From an uncultured beta proteobacterium (lineage in GTDB: Bacteria > Pseudomonadota > Gammaproteobacteria > Burkholderiales > Burkholderiaceae_C), in assembly GCA_903828665.1 (NCBI GenBank), contig CAIKMZ010000084.1, forward strand, positions 50,074 through 114,073: DNA of 64,000 nt, in the 5' to 3' direction. Shown here piece by piece: positions 52,780 through 61,673 of the stretch (position 1 is the first letter of the stretch; every line of letters begins with the position of its first letter). The notes under the pieces are model-generated. The model was not told the origin of the DNA, did no database searches, and saw only the letters and a program-made list of their open reading frames with translations. The position numbers were made by a program, and so were the translations under genes.

Positions 52780-54158
52780 CAGTCTTTATCGCAAGCGCAG
52801 TGCTGTTGACACTGCTGGCGCTGGCTTGGCTGGTACGCCCATTGCTGTGGCCTGCCCGCGGCACCGGGATATCGAGCCAGCGCCTCAATGCCTCGATCTA
52901 CCGCGATCAGCTCGAGACCCTGGACCGGGATCTGGCGCGCGGCGTCATCTCTGCCGCCGACTGTGAAGCCAGCAAGGATGAACTGCAATTGCGTCTGCTT
53001 GACGACACGGAAGAGCCGGCCCTGGTGCAATCGGGCAACCAGCACAGCTTCTGGACCTCACGCCGCACGGCCGTTGTGATCGCACTGCTGTTGCCACTGG
53101 GCGCTGGCGGCATGTACTGGTGGCTGGGTACGCCGGATGCGATCGACCCGGTGGCCGCGCACAAGGCCGCAGAAGACCAGGTTTCGCAAATGATCGACAA
53201 GCTGGCGGCACGTCTCAAAGAAAAGCCCGATGACCCCAAAGGCTGGGCCATGCTGGCGCGCTCGTACAAGGTGATGGGACGCTTCCCCGAAGCGGAGCAG
53301 GCTTTCCTTAAGGCCGGCGACTTGATCAACACCGAACCCGACCTGCTGGTCGACTACGCTGATTTGCTCGCCGTGCGCGCCAACAACAACATCGAAGGCA
53401 AGCCGCTGGAGCTGGTCACCAAGGCGCTGGCCTTGAACCCGCAGCATCCGATGGGACTGATGATGTCGGGCGTTGCCGCCTATCGCCGCTCCGACTTCAA
53501 GCTGGCCGTGGCGCAGTGGGAGAAGCTGCTGGCCGTGCTGGACCCCGGCTCGCCGGATGCGCAGCAGGTGGAAGCCGATATTGCCGACGCGCGTGCCAAG
53601 GCCGGCCTGCCGGCGGGCGCAGCCAAAATACCCGCAGCCGGCGCCGATGCGGGCAAACTGCCGCCGGTCGATGCGGCGGCCGCGGCGGGCATGACCCCGG
53701 AGAAGATCAACCAGATGGTCGAAGGTCTGGCTGCGCGCCTGAAGGCCAATCCGGATGACCTGGCTGGCTGGGTCCGCCTGGCACGTGTCTACAAGACGCA
53801 GGGGCGCATGGCCGAAGCAGAAGCGGCCTTTGAAAAGGCCGGCAAGATGGTCGACAAAGACCCCGACCTGCTGACCCAGTACGCCGACCTGCTGGCGACA
53901 CGCAGCGGCACGATCGAAGGCAAGCCGCTCGCGCTGGTCAACAAGGCGCTGGCATTGAATCCGAAGCACCCGATTGCACTGATGCTGGCCGCCTCGGCTG
54001 CGTACAAGCGCGCCGACTATGCGCAGGCCATCTCGCATTGGGAGAAAGTGCTGACCGTTCTGCCGCCCGGCTCGCCGGACGCGAAGCAGGTGGAAGCCGA
54101 AATCGCCGATGCCCGCAGCAAGACCGGGCTGGGCCTGCTCGGCAAATCGAAACCTTAG
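52776..54158 (+). CDS. ccmI: CcmI (CycH) TPR apocytochrome chaperone with duplicated module
   Basis: Binds apocytochrome c and brings it to CcmFH. It is 460 residues: two N-terminal membrane helices around 3-26 and 99-118 with the cytoplasmic loop between, then two closely similar TPR modules, residues about 135-278 and 307-451, joined by an Ala/Pro linker (PAAGADAGKLPPVDA). Shared phrases include EGKPL.LV.KALALNP.HP and PGSPDA.QVEA.IADAR. Last gene of the ccm operon; a palindromic repeat follows. Confidence 0.92.
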   Translation: MTVFIASAVLLTLLALAWLVRPLLWPARGTGISSQRLNASIYRDQLETLDRDLARGVISAADCEASKDELQLRLLDDTEEPALVQSGNQHSFWTSRRTAVVIALLLPLGAGGMYWWLGTPDAIDPVAAHKAAEDQVSQMIDKLAARLKEKPDDPKGWAMLARSYKVMGRFPEAEQAFLKAGDLINTEPDLLVDYADLLAVRANNNIEGKPLELVTKALALNPQHPMGLMMSGVAAYRRSDFKLAVAQWEKLLAVLDPGSPDAQQVEADIADARAKAGLPAGAAKIPAAGADAGKLPPVDAAAAAGMTPEKINQMVEGLAARLKANPDDLAGWVRLARVYKTQGRMAEAEAAFEKAGKMVDKDPDLLTQYADLLATRSGTIEGKPLALVNKALALNPKHPIALMLAASAAYKRADYAQAISHWEKVLTVLPPGSPDAKQVEAEIADARSKTGLGLLGKSKP

Positions 54159-54160
54159 TC

Positions 54161-54213
54161 GGTCGCCCCCACGCTCCTCGCTTCGCGTAACTCGCTGCCC
54201 CCCAAGGGGGCGC
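54161..54213. repeat. Comamonadaceae-type intergenic repeat, probable terminator
   Basis: Contains GCCCCC-CAA-GGGGGC (54197-54211) preceded by CGCCCCCACGCTCCTCGCTT, a theme I know as a repeat between genes in Comamonadaceae. It lies between convergent ccmI and hemG and could terminate both. Confidence 0.65.
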
Positions 54214-54244
54214 AAACGGTCTTTGGGACGGCCCGGCGGCGGGT

Positions 54245-54781
54245 TCAGCCCCGGCTCAGTTCGCTGAGCTGGCGGCCGAAGGCCTCGACCTGCTGCCAGT
54301 CGGTGAATTCAACCACCGCGGTCGGGTCGGTCGGACCCTTGGTCATGAGCATGATGAAGCGGATCATGGTGCGGTCGACAAAGCCGTAGCGCGGATAGTC
54401 AAGCTTGCCGGCAAAGACACCGAGCAACTTCGGCTTCCACGTGATCTGGCGCAGGAACTTGATCAGGTAGGGATTGGTCTCGGGCCGGTTCTTCTCCGGC
54501 TTGCGCGCCACGATGTTGACCGTGAAAAACGCGTTCGCCTTGCTCTCCAGCAGGGCCTGATGGCGTGAAATGAATTGCCCTACCTGCGGCTGGTGCTTGC
54601 CATAGCGGATGCTGGCGCCGATGACCAGCGTGTCGAAAGACGGCAAGTCCAGCGCATCGGCCTGCGCCAGCGCCACCACGGTTGCCGCATGCCCCTGCTG
54701 TTCAATGACCTGCTTGAGCCGCTCGCAAATGCGTGGCGTGTGGCCGTCCGTGGTCGAGTAGGCGATCAGGATGCGGCTCAT
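54245..54781 (-). CDS. hemG: HemG protoporphyrinogen IX dehydrogenase (flavodoxin type)
   Basis: Oxidises protoporphyrinogen IX to protoporphyrin IX, passing electrons to the quinone pool. It is 178 residues of flavodoxin fold: FMN phosphate loop YSTTDGHT, then VIGASIRYGKHQP, the HemG-typical VNIVARKPEKNRPETN and the C-terminal membrane-association helix region RFIMLMTKGPTD, with close resemblance to E. coli HemG throughout. Its ATG overlaps the EF-G paralogue stop by 4 nt, and it faces the ccm operon. Confidence 0.92.
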   Translation of the reverse strand: MSRILIAYSTTDGHTPRICERLKQVIEQQGHAATVVALAQADALDLPSFDTLVIGASIRYGKHQPQVGQFISRHQALLESKANAFFTVNIVARKPEKNRPETNPYLIKFLRQITWKPKLLGVFAGKLDYPRYGFVDRTMIRFIMLMTKGPTDPTAVVEFTDWQQVEAFGRQLSELSRG

Positions 54782-56853
54782 CGGCCGTTCCCGCCAGCCG
54801 ACTCGTCGTCAAGATCGAGCGCCTTGTACTTGCTGGCCAGCAGACGCTGCGTGGCATCGGGCACCTGGGCGTAATGCGAGAAGCTGATGCTGTAGGAGCC
54901 CTGCCCTGCGGTGAGCGACTTCAGGCGACCCTGGTAGTCATCGAGCTCGGCCAGCGGAATCAGCGCGCTGATGGCCACGCTGCCGGCAGCGCGCGGCTGG
55001 GTGCCGGTGACCTGGCCGCGCTTGCTGGCCAGATCGCCGGTAAGGTCGCCGATGCTGTACTCGGGCGCCAGCACCTCGATGTTGACCAGCGGTTCGAGCA
55101 CGATCGGGTGCGCGTTGCGCACCCCGTCAATGGTTGCCTTGCGTCCGGCCGAGGTAAAGGCAATGTCCTTGCCATCGACGGCATGGGTTTTGCCGTCATG
55201 CACCGTGACGCGGATGTCATGCACGGGGTAGCCCGCCACCACGCCTTCGGCCAGCGCCTGACGCACGCCTTTTTCGACCGCCGCCATGAAGACGCCGGGG
55301 ATAACGCCGCCCTTGACGACGTCGACGAATTCAAAGCCGGCACCGCCCTCCAGCGGCTCGACGCGCAGCATGACCTCGCCGAACTGACCGGCGCCGCCGC
55401 TTTGCTTCTTGTGCCGGCAGTGGCCCTCGGCCAGGGCGGTGATGGTTTCGCGGTAGGCGATTTGCGGCGCACTGGTATCGAGCTCGAGCTTGTACTGCTG
55501 CTGCATGCGCGCGAGCTTGGCACGCAGGTGCATTTCACCGAGGCCGCGGATCACGGTCTCGTTGGTACCGGGATGGCGCTCGACCTTGAAGCAAGGGTCT
55601 TCGAGTTCGAGCTTGTGCAGGATCTCGAACAGGCGCTGCTCATCGCCCTTGCGCCGCGTCTGCACCGCCAGGCCCTGCATCGGCTGCGGAAAGCTCAACG
55701 GTTTGAGATGGATATGGTCTTCATCGTGCGAGTCGTGCAGCACGCAATCGAACTCAATGTCATCGACCTTGGCCACGGCGCCAAGTTCGCCCGGTACCAA
55801 AGCCGGCACTTCGATGTAGTCCTTGCCCTGCAAGCGGTACAGGTGCGCAACCTTGAAGGGACGTTTGCCGGAGCCGACAAACAGTTGCGCGTCGCGCCGG
55901 ATCGTGCCCTGGTGCACGCGAAAGACACCGAGCTTGCCGATGAAGGGATCGATCACCACCTTGAAAACATGGGCCAGCACGTGCAGCGCGTCGTCCGGAT
56001 CGGCCTGGAACGGCTGCGCCTGCGCAAGCGGCTCGCCGCGATAGAACGGCGGCGCATTGCCCTCGGTCGGGTTCGGCGCCAGCCGCGCCAGCGCGTCGAG
56101 AAGTTGCGGGATACCGGCGCCGGTCCTGGCCGAGACAAACAGAATCGGGACCAGGTGCCCGGCGCGCAGGGCGCGCTCGAACGGTGCGTGCAATTCTTCC
56201 AGCGTCGGGTCGGCGCCTGTTTCGAGGTAATTGGCCATCAGGCTGTCGTCTTCCTCGACGATCTGATCGATCAGAGCGCGATGCGCCGCGGCAATCGAGG
56301 CGAAGTCGCTCTCGCCGTCCTCGTGGCCCAGCAGTTCGACCACATCCTGCCCATTGTGGGTCGGCAAGTCCAGCAGCAGGCACTGTTTGCCAAAGCGCTC
56401 GCGGATCTCGTTGACGAGCGCCGGCAGATCCACGTTGTCGGCGTCGATCTTGTTGATAAGCACCATGCGGCACAGACCGCGCTCGCCGGCCAGCGTGAAC
56501 ATGCGCTCGGTCGCCAGTTCAATGCCGGTCTGCGCGTTAACCACCACCAGCGCGGTATCGACCGCCGCCAGCGCGCCCATCGACTGGCCGGAAAAATCCG
56601 GGTAGCCGGGGGTATCGATCAACTGGATCTGGGCGCCGTCCCAACTGAAGCTGACCAGCGACGACTGCAGTGAATGGCCCATCTCCTTTTCGATCGGATC
56701 GAAGTCGCAGACCGTGTTGCCTTTTTCTACGGAGCCGCGGTTCTTGATGGCACCGCTGGCGGCCAAGAGGCTCTCGGCCAGGGTGGTCTTGCCGGCGGCG
56801 CCGTGGCCAACCAGGGCAACGGCGCGAATGGGGGTGCTGAGTTTGTGGCTCAT
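54778..56853 (-). CDS. EF-G paralogue (FusA-like translational GTPase)
   Basis: 691 residues with EF-G domains I-V. The P-loop is GHGAAGKTT instead of the canonical AHIDAGKTT; G3 is DTPGYPDF and G4 is NKID. Domain IV contains GGAGQFGEVMLRV and the tail is degenerate relative to true EF-G. These are the marks of the second EF-G-like family (EF-G2/FusB-like) rather than the essential factor. Role uncertain. Overlaps hemG. Confidence 0.88.
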   Translation of the reverse strand: MSHKLSTPIRAVALVGHGAAGKTTLAESLLAASGAIKNRGSVEKGNTVCDFDPIEKEMGHSLQSSLVSFSWDGAQIQLIDTPGYPDFSGQSMGALAAVDTALVVVNAQTGIELATERMFTLAGERGLCRMVLINKIDADNVDLPALVNEIRERFGKQCLLLDLPTHNGQDVVELLGHEDGESDFASIAAAHRALIDQIVEEDDSLMANYLETGADPTLEELHAPFERALRAGHLVPILFVSARTGAGIPQLLDALARLAPNPTEGNAPPFYRGEPLAQAQPFQADPDDALHVLAHVFKVVIDPFIGKLGVFRVHQGTIRRDAQLFVGSGKRPFKVAHLYRLQGKDYIEVPALVPGELGAVAKVDDIEFDCVLHDSHDEDHIHLKPLSFPQPMQGLAVQTRRKGDEQRLFEILHKLELEDPCFKVERHPGTNETVIRGLGEMHLRAKLARMQQQYKLELDTSAPQIAYRETITALAEGHCRHKKQSGGAGQFGEVMLRVEPLEGGAGFEFVDVVKGGVIPGVFMAAVEKGVRQALAEGVVAGYPVHDIRVTVHDGKTHAVDGKDIAFTSAGRKATIDGVRNAHPIVLEPLVNIEVLAPEYSIGDLTGDLASKRGQVTGTQPRAAGSVAISALIPLAELDDYQGRLKSLTAGQGSYSISFSHYAQVPDATQRLLASKYKALDLDDESAGGNGR

Positions 56854-56952
56854 GGAATTCCCTTGTGGTGTGCAGCGGCGTCATGCCGTGCAGCTATCTT
56901 ACCCTCAGCAACAGCCCCGAACCCGGGGTCCGGAGGTGCCAGAATGGATGAC

Positions 56953-57501
56953 TCAGCGACTGCGACCGGCCCTGTATTTGCCGCTGCCGGCACCGATCAC
57001 GCCATCGGCCTGCGCGAGCCGGGCCATGGCCTTGGCGGCGTGGGCATGCGTGATGGCCAGACCCAGTGCATCGGCGGCGTCGGGACCGGGCAGGCCCGGC
57101 AGCGCCAGCAAGCGGCGCACCATCTCCTGCACCTGCGTCTTGTCGGCGCGGCCGTAGCCGACCACCGCCTGTTTCATTTGCAGCGCGGTGTATTCGGCCA
57201 CCGGCAGGTCGGCATGAACCAGGGCCGTGACGCAGGCGCCGCGCGCCTGCCCCAGCAGCAGCGTGGACTGCGGGTTGACATTGACAAACACGATCTCGAC
57301 CGAAGCGGCATCGCACTGGTAGCGCTGCGCCACTTCGCTGACGCCGTCGAACAGCACCTTGAGGCGCGCCGGCAACTGGCCTTTTTCCAGATGCAGTGTG
57401 CTGATGGTGCCGCTGGCAACATAGGCGAGGTCGCTGCCTTCGACGTCGATCACGCCAAAGCCGGTGGTTCGCAGGCCGGGGTCAATGCCAAGAATTCGCA
57501 C
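56953..57501 (-). CDS. ruvC: RuvC Holliday junction resolvase
   Basis: 182-residue endonuclease that cuts Holliday junctions. Catalytic acidic residues: Asp7 (ILGIDPGL), Glu69 ([14 protein letters not shown]) and the aspartates in [12 protein letters not shown]. The ruvAB genes are not adjacent here. It follows the CdsA-like gene by 3 nt. Confidence 0.95.
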   Translation of the reverse strand: MRILGIDPGLRTTGFGVIDVEGSDLAYVASGTISTLHLEKGQLPARLKVLFDGVSEVAQRYQCDAASVEIVFVNVNPQSTLLLGQARGACVTALVHADLPVAEYTALQMKQAVVGYGRADKTQVQEMVRRLLALPGLPGPDAADALGLAITHAHAAKAMARLAQADGVIGAGSGKYRAGRSR

Positions 57502-57504
57502 GGG

Positions 57505-58494
57505 CTAGAGTCCGAAGTACCAGCGAACCGAGTGGAAGAAGACCGGTGCGGCAAAGCACAGCGCGTCGACCCGGTCCAGCAGGCCGCTGGCGCCGGTGAC
57601 TGCCGTTCCCTGACCGCGCCAGATCGGGATCCCGCGATCACGCTTGAGGGCTTTCATCACCAGATGCCCGAACGAGCCGGCGCTGCAGGCGATGAAGGCC
57701 ATGGCAAAGGCCTGGCCCGGAACAAATGGCGTGATGCCGGCGAGCAAGCCGCCGAGCACACTGCCCACCGTCACGCCGATCCACCAACTCGGCCAGTTAA
57801 AGCTCTGGCTGATATCGGGTGCCGCCGGCGCGCGACGCAGCCTGCGCGAGGCCAGATGCTGCGCCACCGTGCTGGTCTGCACCACCAGCACCAGGAAAAA
57901 AATCAGGAATGCATTCTTCTTGTTGTAGTGCGGAAAGTCGAGCAGCAGCAGCGCCGGCACATGGCTCATGCCGTAGATGCAGACCATGATGCCCCACTGC
58001 AGCTTGGCATTGCGTTCCAGAAAGCGCTGCGGGTCGTTGGCCAGCGCGCTGACCAGTGGAATGGCCAGGAACACATAGACCGGAATGAACACCGAGAACA
58101 GGTTGAAGCGCTCGTAGCCGACCAGCGTGTACTGGATCGGCAGCACGACAAAAAAAGCCAGCACCAGGCTGCGGTGATCGCCGCGGCGCGTCGGCGACAG
58201 TGTCATGAATTCACGCAGCGCAAAGAAAGACACCAAGCCGAACAAGGCCAGCGCAACCCAGTCGCCGGTCAGCCAGCCGACCCAGAACACCAACATCACG
58301 AGCCAGCTGGTCTTGAGCAGGCCTTCCAGATTGTTCAACTCGTTGCGCTGCCGCTCGGCGCGCTGGCTGTCGCCAAATTCACGCATCGACAGCAGCACCG
58401 CAGCCACACTGAGCAGCAGCAAGAGTCCGAACACCAGCGTGAACAAGGCCCCGACCTGCTGGTTGGCATTGAGCTGCTTGAGTAGTTGATACAT
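57505..58494 (-). CDS. CdsA-like phosphatidate cytidylyltransferase family protein
   Basis: 329 residues from MYQLLKQLNANQQVG, about eight hydrophobic segments. The C-terminal signature reads MKALKRDRGIPIWRGQG and then TGASGLLDRVDAL, so the canonical KD..PGHGG box of CdsA is altered while SGLLDR is kept. This resembles the YnbB subgroup that accompanies acyltransferases. A role in making CDP-diacylglycerol or a related activated lipid is inferred. Five nt after the PlsC-like gene. Confidence 0.8.
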   Translation of the reverse strand: MYQLLKQLNANQQVGALFTLVFGLLLLLSVAAVLLSMREFGDSQRAERQRNELNNLEGLLKTSWLVMLVFWVGWLTGDWVALALFGLVSFFALREFMTLSPTRRGDHRSLVLAFFVVLPIQYTLVGYERFNLFSVFIPVYVFLAIPLVSALANDPQRFLERNAKLQWGIMVCIYGMSHVPALLLLDFPHYNKKNAFLIFFLVLVVQTSTVAQHLASRRLRRAPAAPDISQSFNWPSWWIGVTVGSVLGGLLAGITPFVPGQAFAMAFIACSAGSFGHLVMKALKRDRGIPIWRGQGTAVTGASGLLDRVDALCFAAPVFFHSVRWYFGL

Positions 58495-58499
58495 GGTGT

Positions 58500-59111
58500 T
58501 CAGACGTCCCGCAGGGCAATCACGGCATTGCGGGCACGTTCCAGAAAAGCGCGCCGTTCCTCGCCCTCCTGCAAATGGATCGGCGCGCCGAAGGTGACCG
58601 AGCACAGCACCGGCACCGGCACGACCTCGCCCTTGGGCATGACACGCTGCACGTTGTCGATCCACGCCGGCACCAACTCGATGGCCGGAAACCGGCTGGC
58701 CAGGTTGTAGAGGCCGGCCTTGAAAGGCTGCGGCTGCTCCGCGTTGCCGCGCGTGCCCTCGGGAAACAGGATAATCGAATCGCCATGCTCAAGCGCCTCG
58801 AACAGCGGCTCCAGCGGATCCTCCTCGGCACTGCGGTCGCGCGCGACATAGATGACGTTGAATACGGCGGTCGTGATCCACTGCCGGAACGGCGTCTTGG
58901 TCCAGTAGTCGCGCGCCGCAATGGCGCGCGTCATGTTGCGCAGTTCCTTGGGCAGCGCAGCCCAGATCATGACGAGGTCGGCATGGCTCTGGTGGTTGGC
59001 GAAATAGATCCGCTGCTCGGCCTTGGGCGGGCAGCCGTACCAGCGTGCCTGCGATCCGGTCAGTATCCGGATCAAGCCCAGCAGGAAGTAACTCATCAAC
59101 TTGGCGCGCAT
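58500..59111 (-). CDS. PlsC-like lysophospholipid acyltransferase
   Basis: 203-residue membrane-associated acyltransferase. Block I NHQSHAD carries catalytic His40 and Asp45; block III is FPEGTRGN. Likely transfers acyl groups to a lysophosphatidic-acid-type acceptor. It forms a tight unit with the CdsA-like gene and ruvC. Confidence 0.87.
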   Translation of the reverse strand: MRAKLMSYFLLGLIRILTGSQARWYGCPPKAEQRIYFANHQSHADLVMIWAALPKELRNMTRAIAARDYWTKTPFRQWITTAVFNVIYVARDRSAEEDPLEPLFEALEHGDSIILFPEGTRGNAEQPQPFKAGLYNLASRFPAIELVPAWIDNVQRVMPKGEVVPVPVLCSVTFGAPIHLQEGEERRAFLERARNAVIALRDV

Positions 59112-59155
59112 GGCAGCGATGATACCGAGAGAAACAATGCAATCGTTGCCGGCAC

Positions 59156-59947
59156 TCAGGGCAATTCTGCGCTGCCCAGGCGACCCGCGATGTGCTGCGC
59201 GCGCTCGGCGAGGTAGCTCGAGTTGGGCAGTTTCTCGAAATACTTGGGGCGCGGCAACATCACGGCCAGGCGCGCCGCCTCATACGCGCTCAAGGTCGAG
59301 GCCGGTTTGCGGAAGTAGTGCTGCGCCGCCGCCTCGGCGCCAAAAACGCCTTCGCCCCACTCGACGCTGTTCAGATAGATTTCAAGGATGCGCTGCTTGT
59401 CGAGCAAGGTCTCCAGCAACAAGGTCAGCACAAACTCCTGGCCCTTGCGCAAAAGCGTGCGCTCCCCCGACAGAAAAAGGTTCTTGGCCAGTTGCTGCGT
59501 GATGGTCGAGCCGCCGACCACCGTGGGTGCGCGCGGCACCGGCTTGCTGCTGATGGCTGCCGCCCTTGGCCGGCGCCCTGCCTGCATTCGGGCGGCCTCG
59601 GCCTCGGCGCGCGCATTCTTCTGCCACGCCTTCTCCAGGGCATCCCAGTCGACGCCATCATGGTTGCTGAAACCGTCGTCTTCGCTGGCGATGACCGCCT
59701 GCTTGAGCTTGTCCGAAATCTGCGCGTACGGCACCCAGCGCTGGCGCCACGGCAGGCGCCCCTTTTCACGCTCGAGACGCCAGGCCTCGGAGCGCTGGAA
59801 AGCCGTCGACTGCGGGTCGATGCGCGTCATCAATGCAATGCGCACGACAAAGAACAACTGCAGCGCCAACAGCGCGACGGCCAGCAGACCGAGCCAGCGC
59901 AGCAAGGGCTTCACAGACTGTCGTTGCGGACTTGATCCGCACGCCAT
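59156..59947 (-). CDS. mtgA: MtgA monofunctional peptidoglycan glycosyltransferase
   Basis: GT51 enzyme polymerising lipid II. It is 263 residues from [12 protein letters not shown] with an N-terminal transmembrane helix ([21 protein letters not shown]). Catalytic Glu motif [16 protein letters not shown], then [17 protein letters not shown] and [22 protein letters not shown]. An Ala/Arg-rich insert of about 30 residues sits between the two motifs. Downstream of aroE by 19 nt. Confidence 0.93.
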   Translation of the reverse strand: MACGSSPQRQSVKPLLRWLGLLAVALLALQLFFVVRIALMTRIDPQSTAFQRSEAWRLEREKGRLPWRQRWVPYAQISDKLKQAVIASEDDGFSNHDGVDWDALEKAWQKNARAEAEAARMQAGRRPRAAAISSKPVPRAPTVVGGSTITQQLAKNLFLSGERTLLRKGQEFVLTLLLETLLDKQRILEIYLNSVEWGEGVFGAEAAAQHYFRKPASTLSAYEAARLAVMLPRPKYFEKLPNSSYLAERAQHIAGRLGSAELP

Positions 59948-59966
59948 GGCAGTCGAAACAATTTCG

Positions 59967-60809
59967 TCATGAAGCCTCCTGCACGAGCTGGCGCAACTCA
60001 TCGAGCACCTGCTGTTCGGGCGGCAGCACCCCGCGCCAGATCCGGAACGCCTCGGCCGCCTGCCCCACCAGCATGCCAAGGCCGTCGCGCGCATGGGCGC
60101 CATGTTCGGCGGCCCAGGTCAGGAAGCCCTGCGCTGGCGCGCCGTACATCATGTCGTAGGCCAAGGCTCCGCGCTTGAGCGTGCTGCCTGCCACCGGCAC
60201 GCCTGCCTCGTTCAGGCTGGCACTGGTGGCGTTGATGAGCAGATCGAAATTGCCTTGCAAATCCTGCAGGCTGCGGCCCAGCAATTCCACATCCATCTGC
60301 GCAGCCAGGTCGCGATGGCGCGTCACCAGTTCACTGGCGCGCGCCAGCGTGCGGTTGGCCAGCGTGATGCGCGCCGGGTGTTCTTGCAGCAGCGGGCCCA
60401 GGACGCCGGCAGCGGCGCCGCCGGCCCCGATCAGCAGCACTTCGCGGCCGCGCAAATCGAATCCGGCATTGCGCTGCAGATCCATCACCAGACCGGCACC
60501 ATCGGTGTTGTCGCCCAGGATGAGCCCGCCCTCAAAGCTCAGGACATTGGCCGCGCCCGCAAGTGCTGCGCGCGCGCTCACGCGGTCGGCCATTGCGGCG
60601 GCGTCAAACTTGAACGGCACCGTGATATTGCAGCCGCGCCCTCCTTCGGCCGCGAAGGCGTGCACCGACGATGCAAAACCATCCAGCGGGACCAGGCGCT
60701 TGCCATACTGCATGACCTGACCCGTGAGGTCGGCAAAACGCGCGTGAATCCAGGGCGAGCGGCTGTGCGCCACCGGGTTCCCCATCACGCAATAGCGATC
60801 AATTGCCAT
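59967..60809 (-). CDS. aroE: Shikimate dehydrogenase
   Basis: NADPH-dependent reduction of 3-dehydroshikimate in aromatic amino acid synthesis. It is 280 residues. Substrate site [12 protein letters not shown] and VTVPFKFDA (catalytic Lys), DNTDGAG, and the nucleotide-binding loop [16 protein letters not shown]. Seven nt after the TonB-like gene. Confidence 0.96.
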   Translation of the reverse strand: MAIDRYCVMGNPVAHSRSPWIHARFADLTGQVMQYGKRLVPLDGFASSVHAFAAEGGRGCNITVPFKFDAAAMADRVSARAALAGAANVLSFEGGLILGDNTDGAGLVMDLQRNAGFDLRGREVLLIGAGGAAAGVLGPLLQEHPARITLANRTLARASELVTRHRDLAAQMDVELLGRSLQDLQGNFDLLINATSASLNEAGVPVAGSTLKRGALAYDMMYGAPAQGFLTWAAEHGAHARDGLGMLVGQAAEAFRIWRGVLPPEQQVLDELRQLVQEAS

Positions 60810-60815
60810 GTCTTT

Positions 60816-61673
60816 CTATTTCGCCGTGAGCCGGGTTTCCAGCGTTTCGTCGCGCGTGAACTTGAAGCGCGAAACCACCCAGATTTGATCGGCCTGGCGC
60901 CGCATCGCCAGGTTGAAGCGGCCAAAGGGCGCAGCGCTGCGAACAATCGCTTCAGCGCGACGATCCAGCGCGCGGTTGCCCGAACTCTCCACAATTTCGA
61001 TCTGATGAATCCGGCCATCCAGATCGACCGTCACACCCATGGTCAGTTCCCCGTACAGTTTCTTGCCGCCAAGTTCGGGGAAGTTGTCGGTCCCCTTTTC
61101 TTCAATGCGCCGGCGCAGGTGATCGTAATACACGGCGTAGACCTCTTCGCGCGTGGCCGGACCGATGTAGCGTTTGCGCGGGTGCTTGTTTTCCTGATTG
61201 ATGCGCCGCTCGATCTCGGCCAGCAGTTTGCTCAATTGACGGCGCCGCTCCTCGCGCTGTGCCTGGTCCGCCGCTTCGCTGGGTTGACGCAGATCCGGCG
61301 CGGGCAACGCGGCCAACTGGGCCTTGACCTGTGCCAGCAACAGATTCTGCCGCTCCTGCAACTGCTGCAACTGCAACTGCGTCTGCGCCTCGGTGTCGTC
61401 GCCGGTCTCCGACAACAGCGCCGGCGGCAACGGGCTGCTGGCACGACCACTCTCGGCATCCCCACCACCGGCCATCGCGGCCTGCGCGATGGCTTGCGCC
61501 TTGAGCGGTCGCTCGCCGGTATGGGCATTGACCAGAATCACTTCGAGCGGCGTGTCTTCAAAGACGCGGTTGAAGGCCTGCGGATCGACAAAGCGCACCG
61601 TCAATAAGACCACGTGCACCGCGATTGAAGCGCCCAGCGCAAGTTGCAGAGTGCTGAAGGACCGCAGCTTCAC
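60816..61673 (-). CDS. TonB-like protein
   Basis: 285 residues: an N-terminal transmembrane helix (LQLALGASIAVHVVLLTV), a long Gln/Glu/Arg-rich central region likely to be coiled coil (about 95-170), and a C-terminal TonB-type domain (VTVDLDGRIHQIEIVESSGN, FGRFNLAM). It lacks the Pro/Lys-rich spacer of classical TonB, and no ExbB/ExbD genes are next to it. May act in envelope energy transduction or as a structural TonB-C protein. Overlaps the RNB gene by 4 nt. Confidence 0.8.
   Translation of the reverse strand: MKLRSFSTLQLALGASIAVHVVLLTVRFVDPQAFNRVFEDTPLEVILVNAHTGERPLKAQAIAQAAMAGGGDAESGRASSPLPPALLSETGDDTEAQTQLQLQQLQERQNLLLAQVKAQLAALPAPDLRQPSEAADQAQREERRRQLSKLLAEIERRINQENKHPRKRYIGPATREEVYAVYYDHLRRRIEEKGTDNFPELGGKKLYGELTMGVTVDLDGRIHQIEIVESSGNRALDRRAEAIVRSAAPFGRFNLAMRRQADQIWVVSRFKFTRDETLETRLTAK

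Noticed and set aside
54733-56673. 646-aa plus-strand ORF opposite the EF-G paralogue
   Set aside because: Antisense shadow; the real GTPase motifs are on the minus strand.
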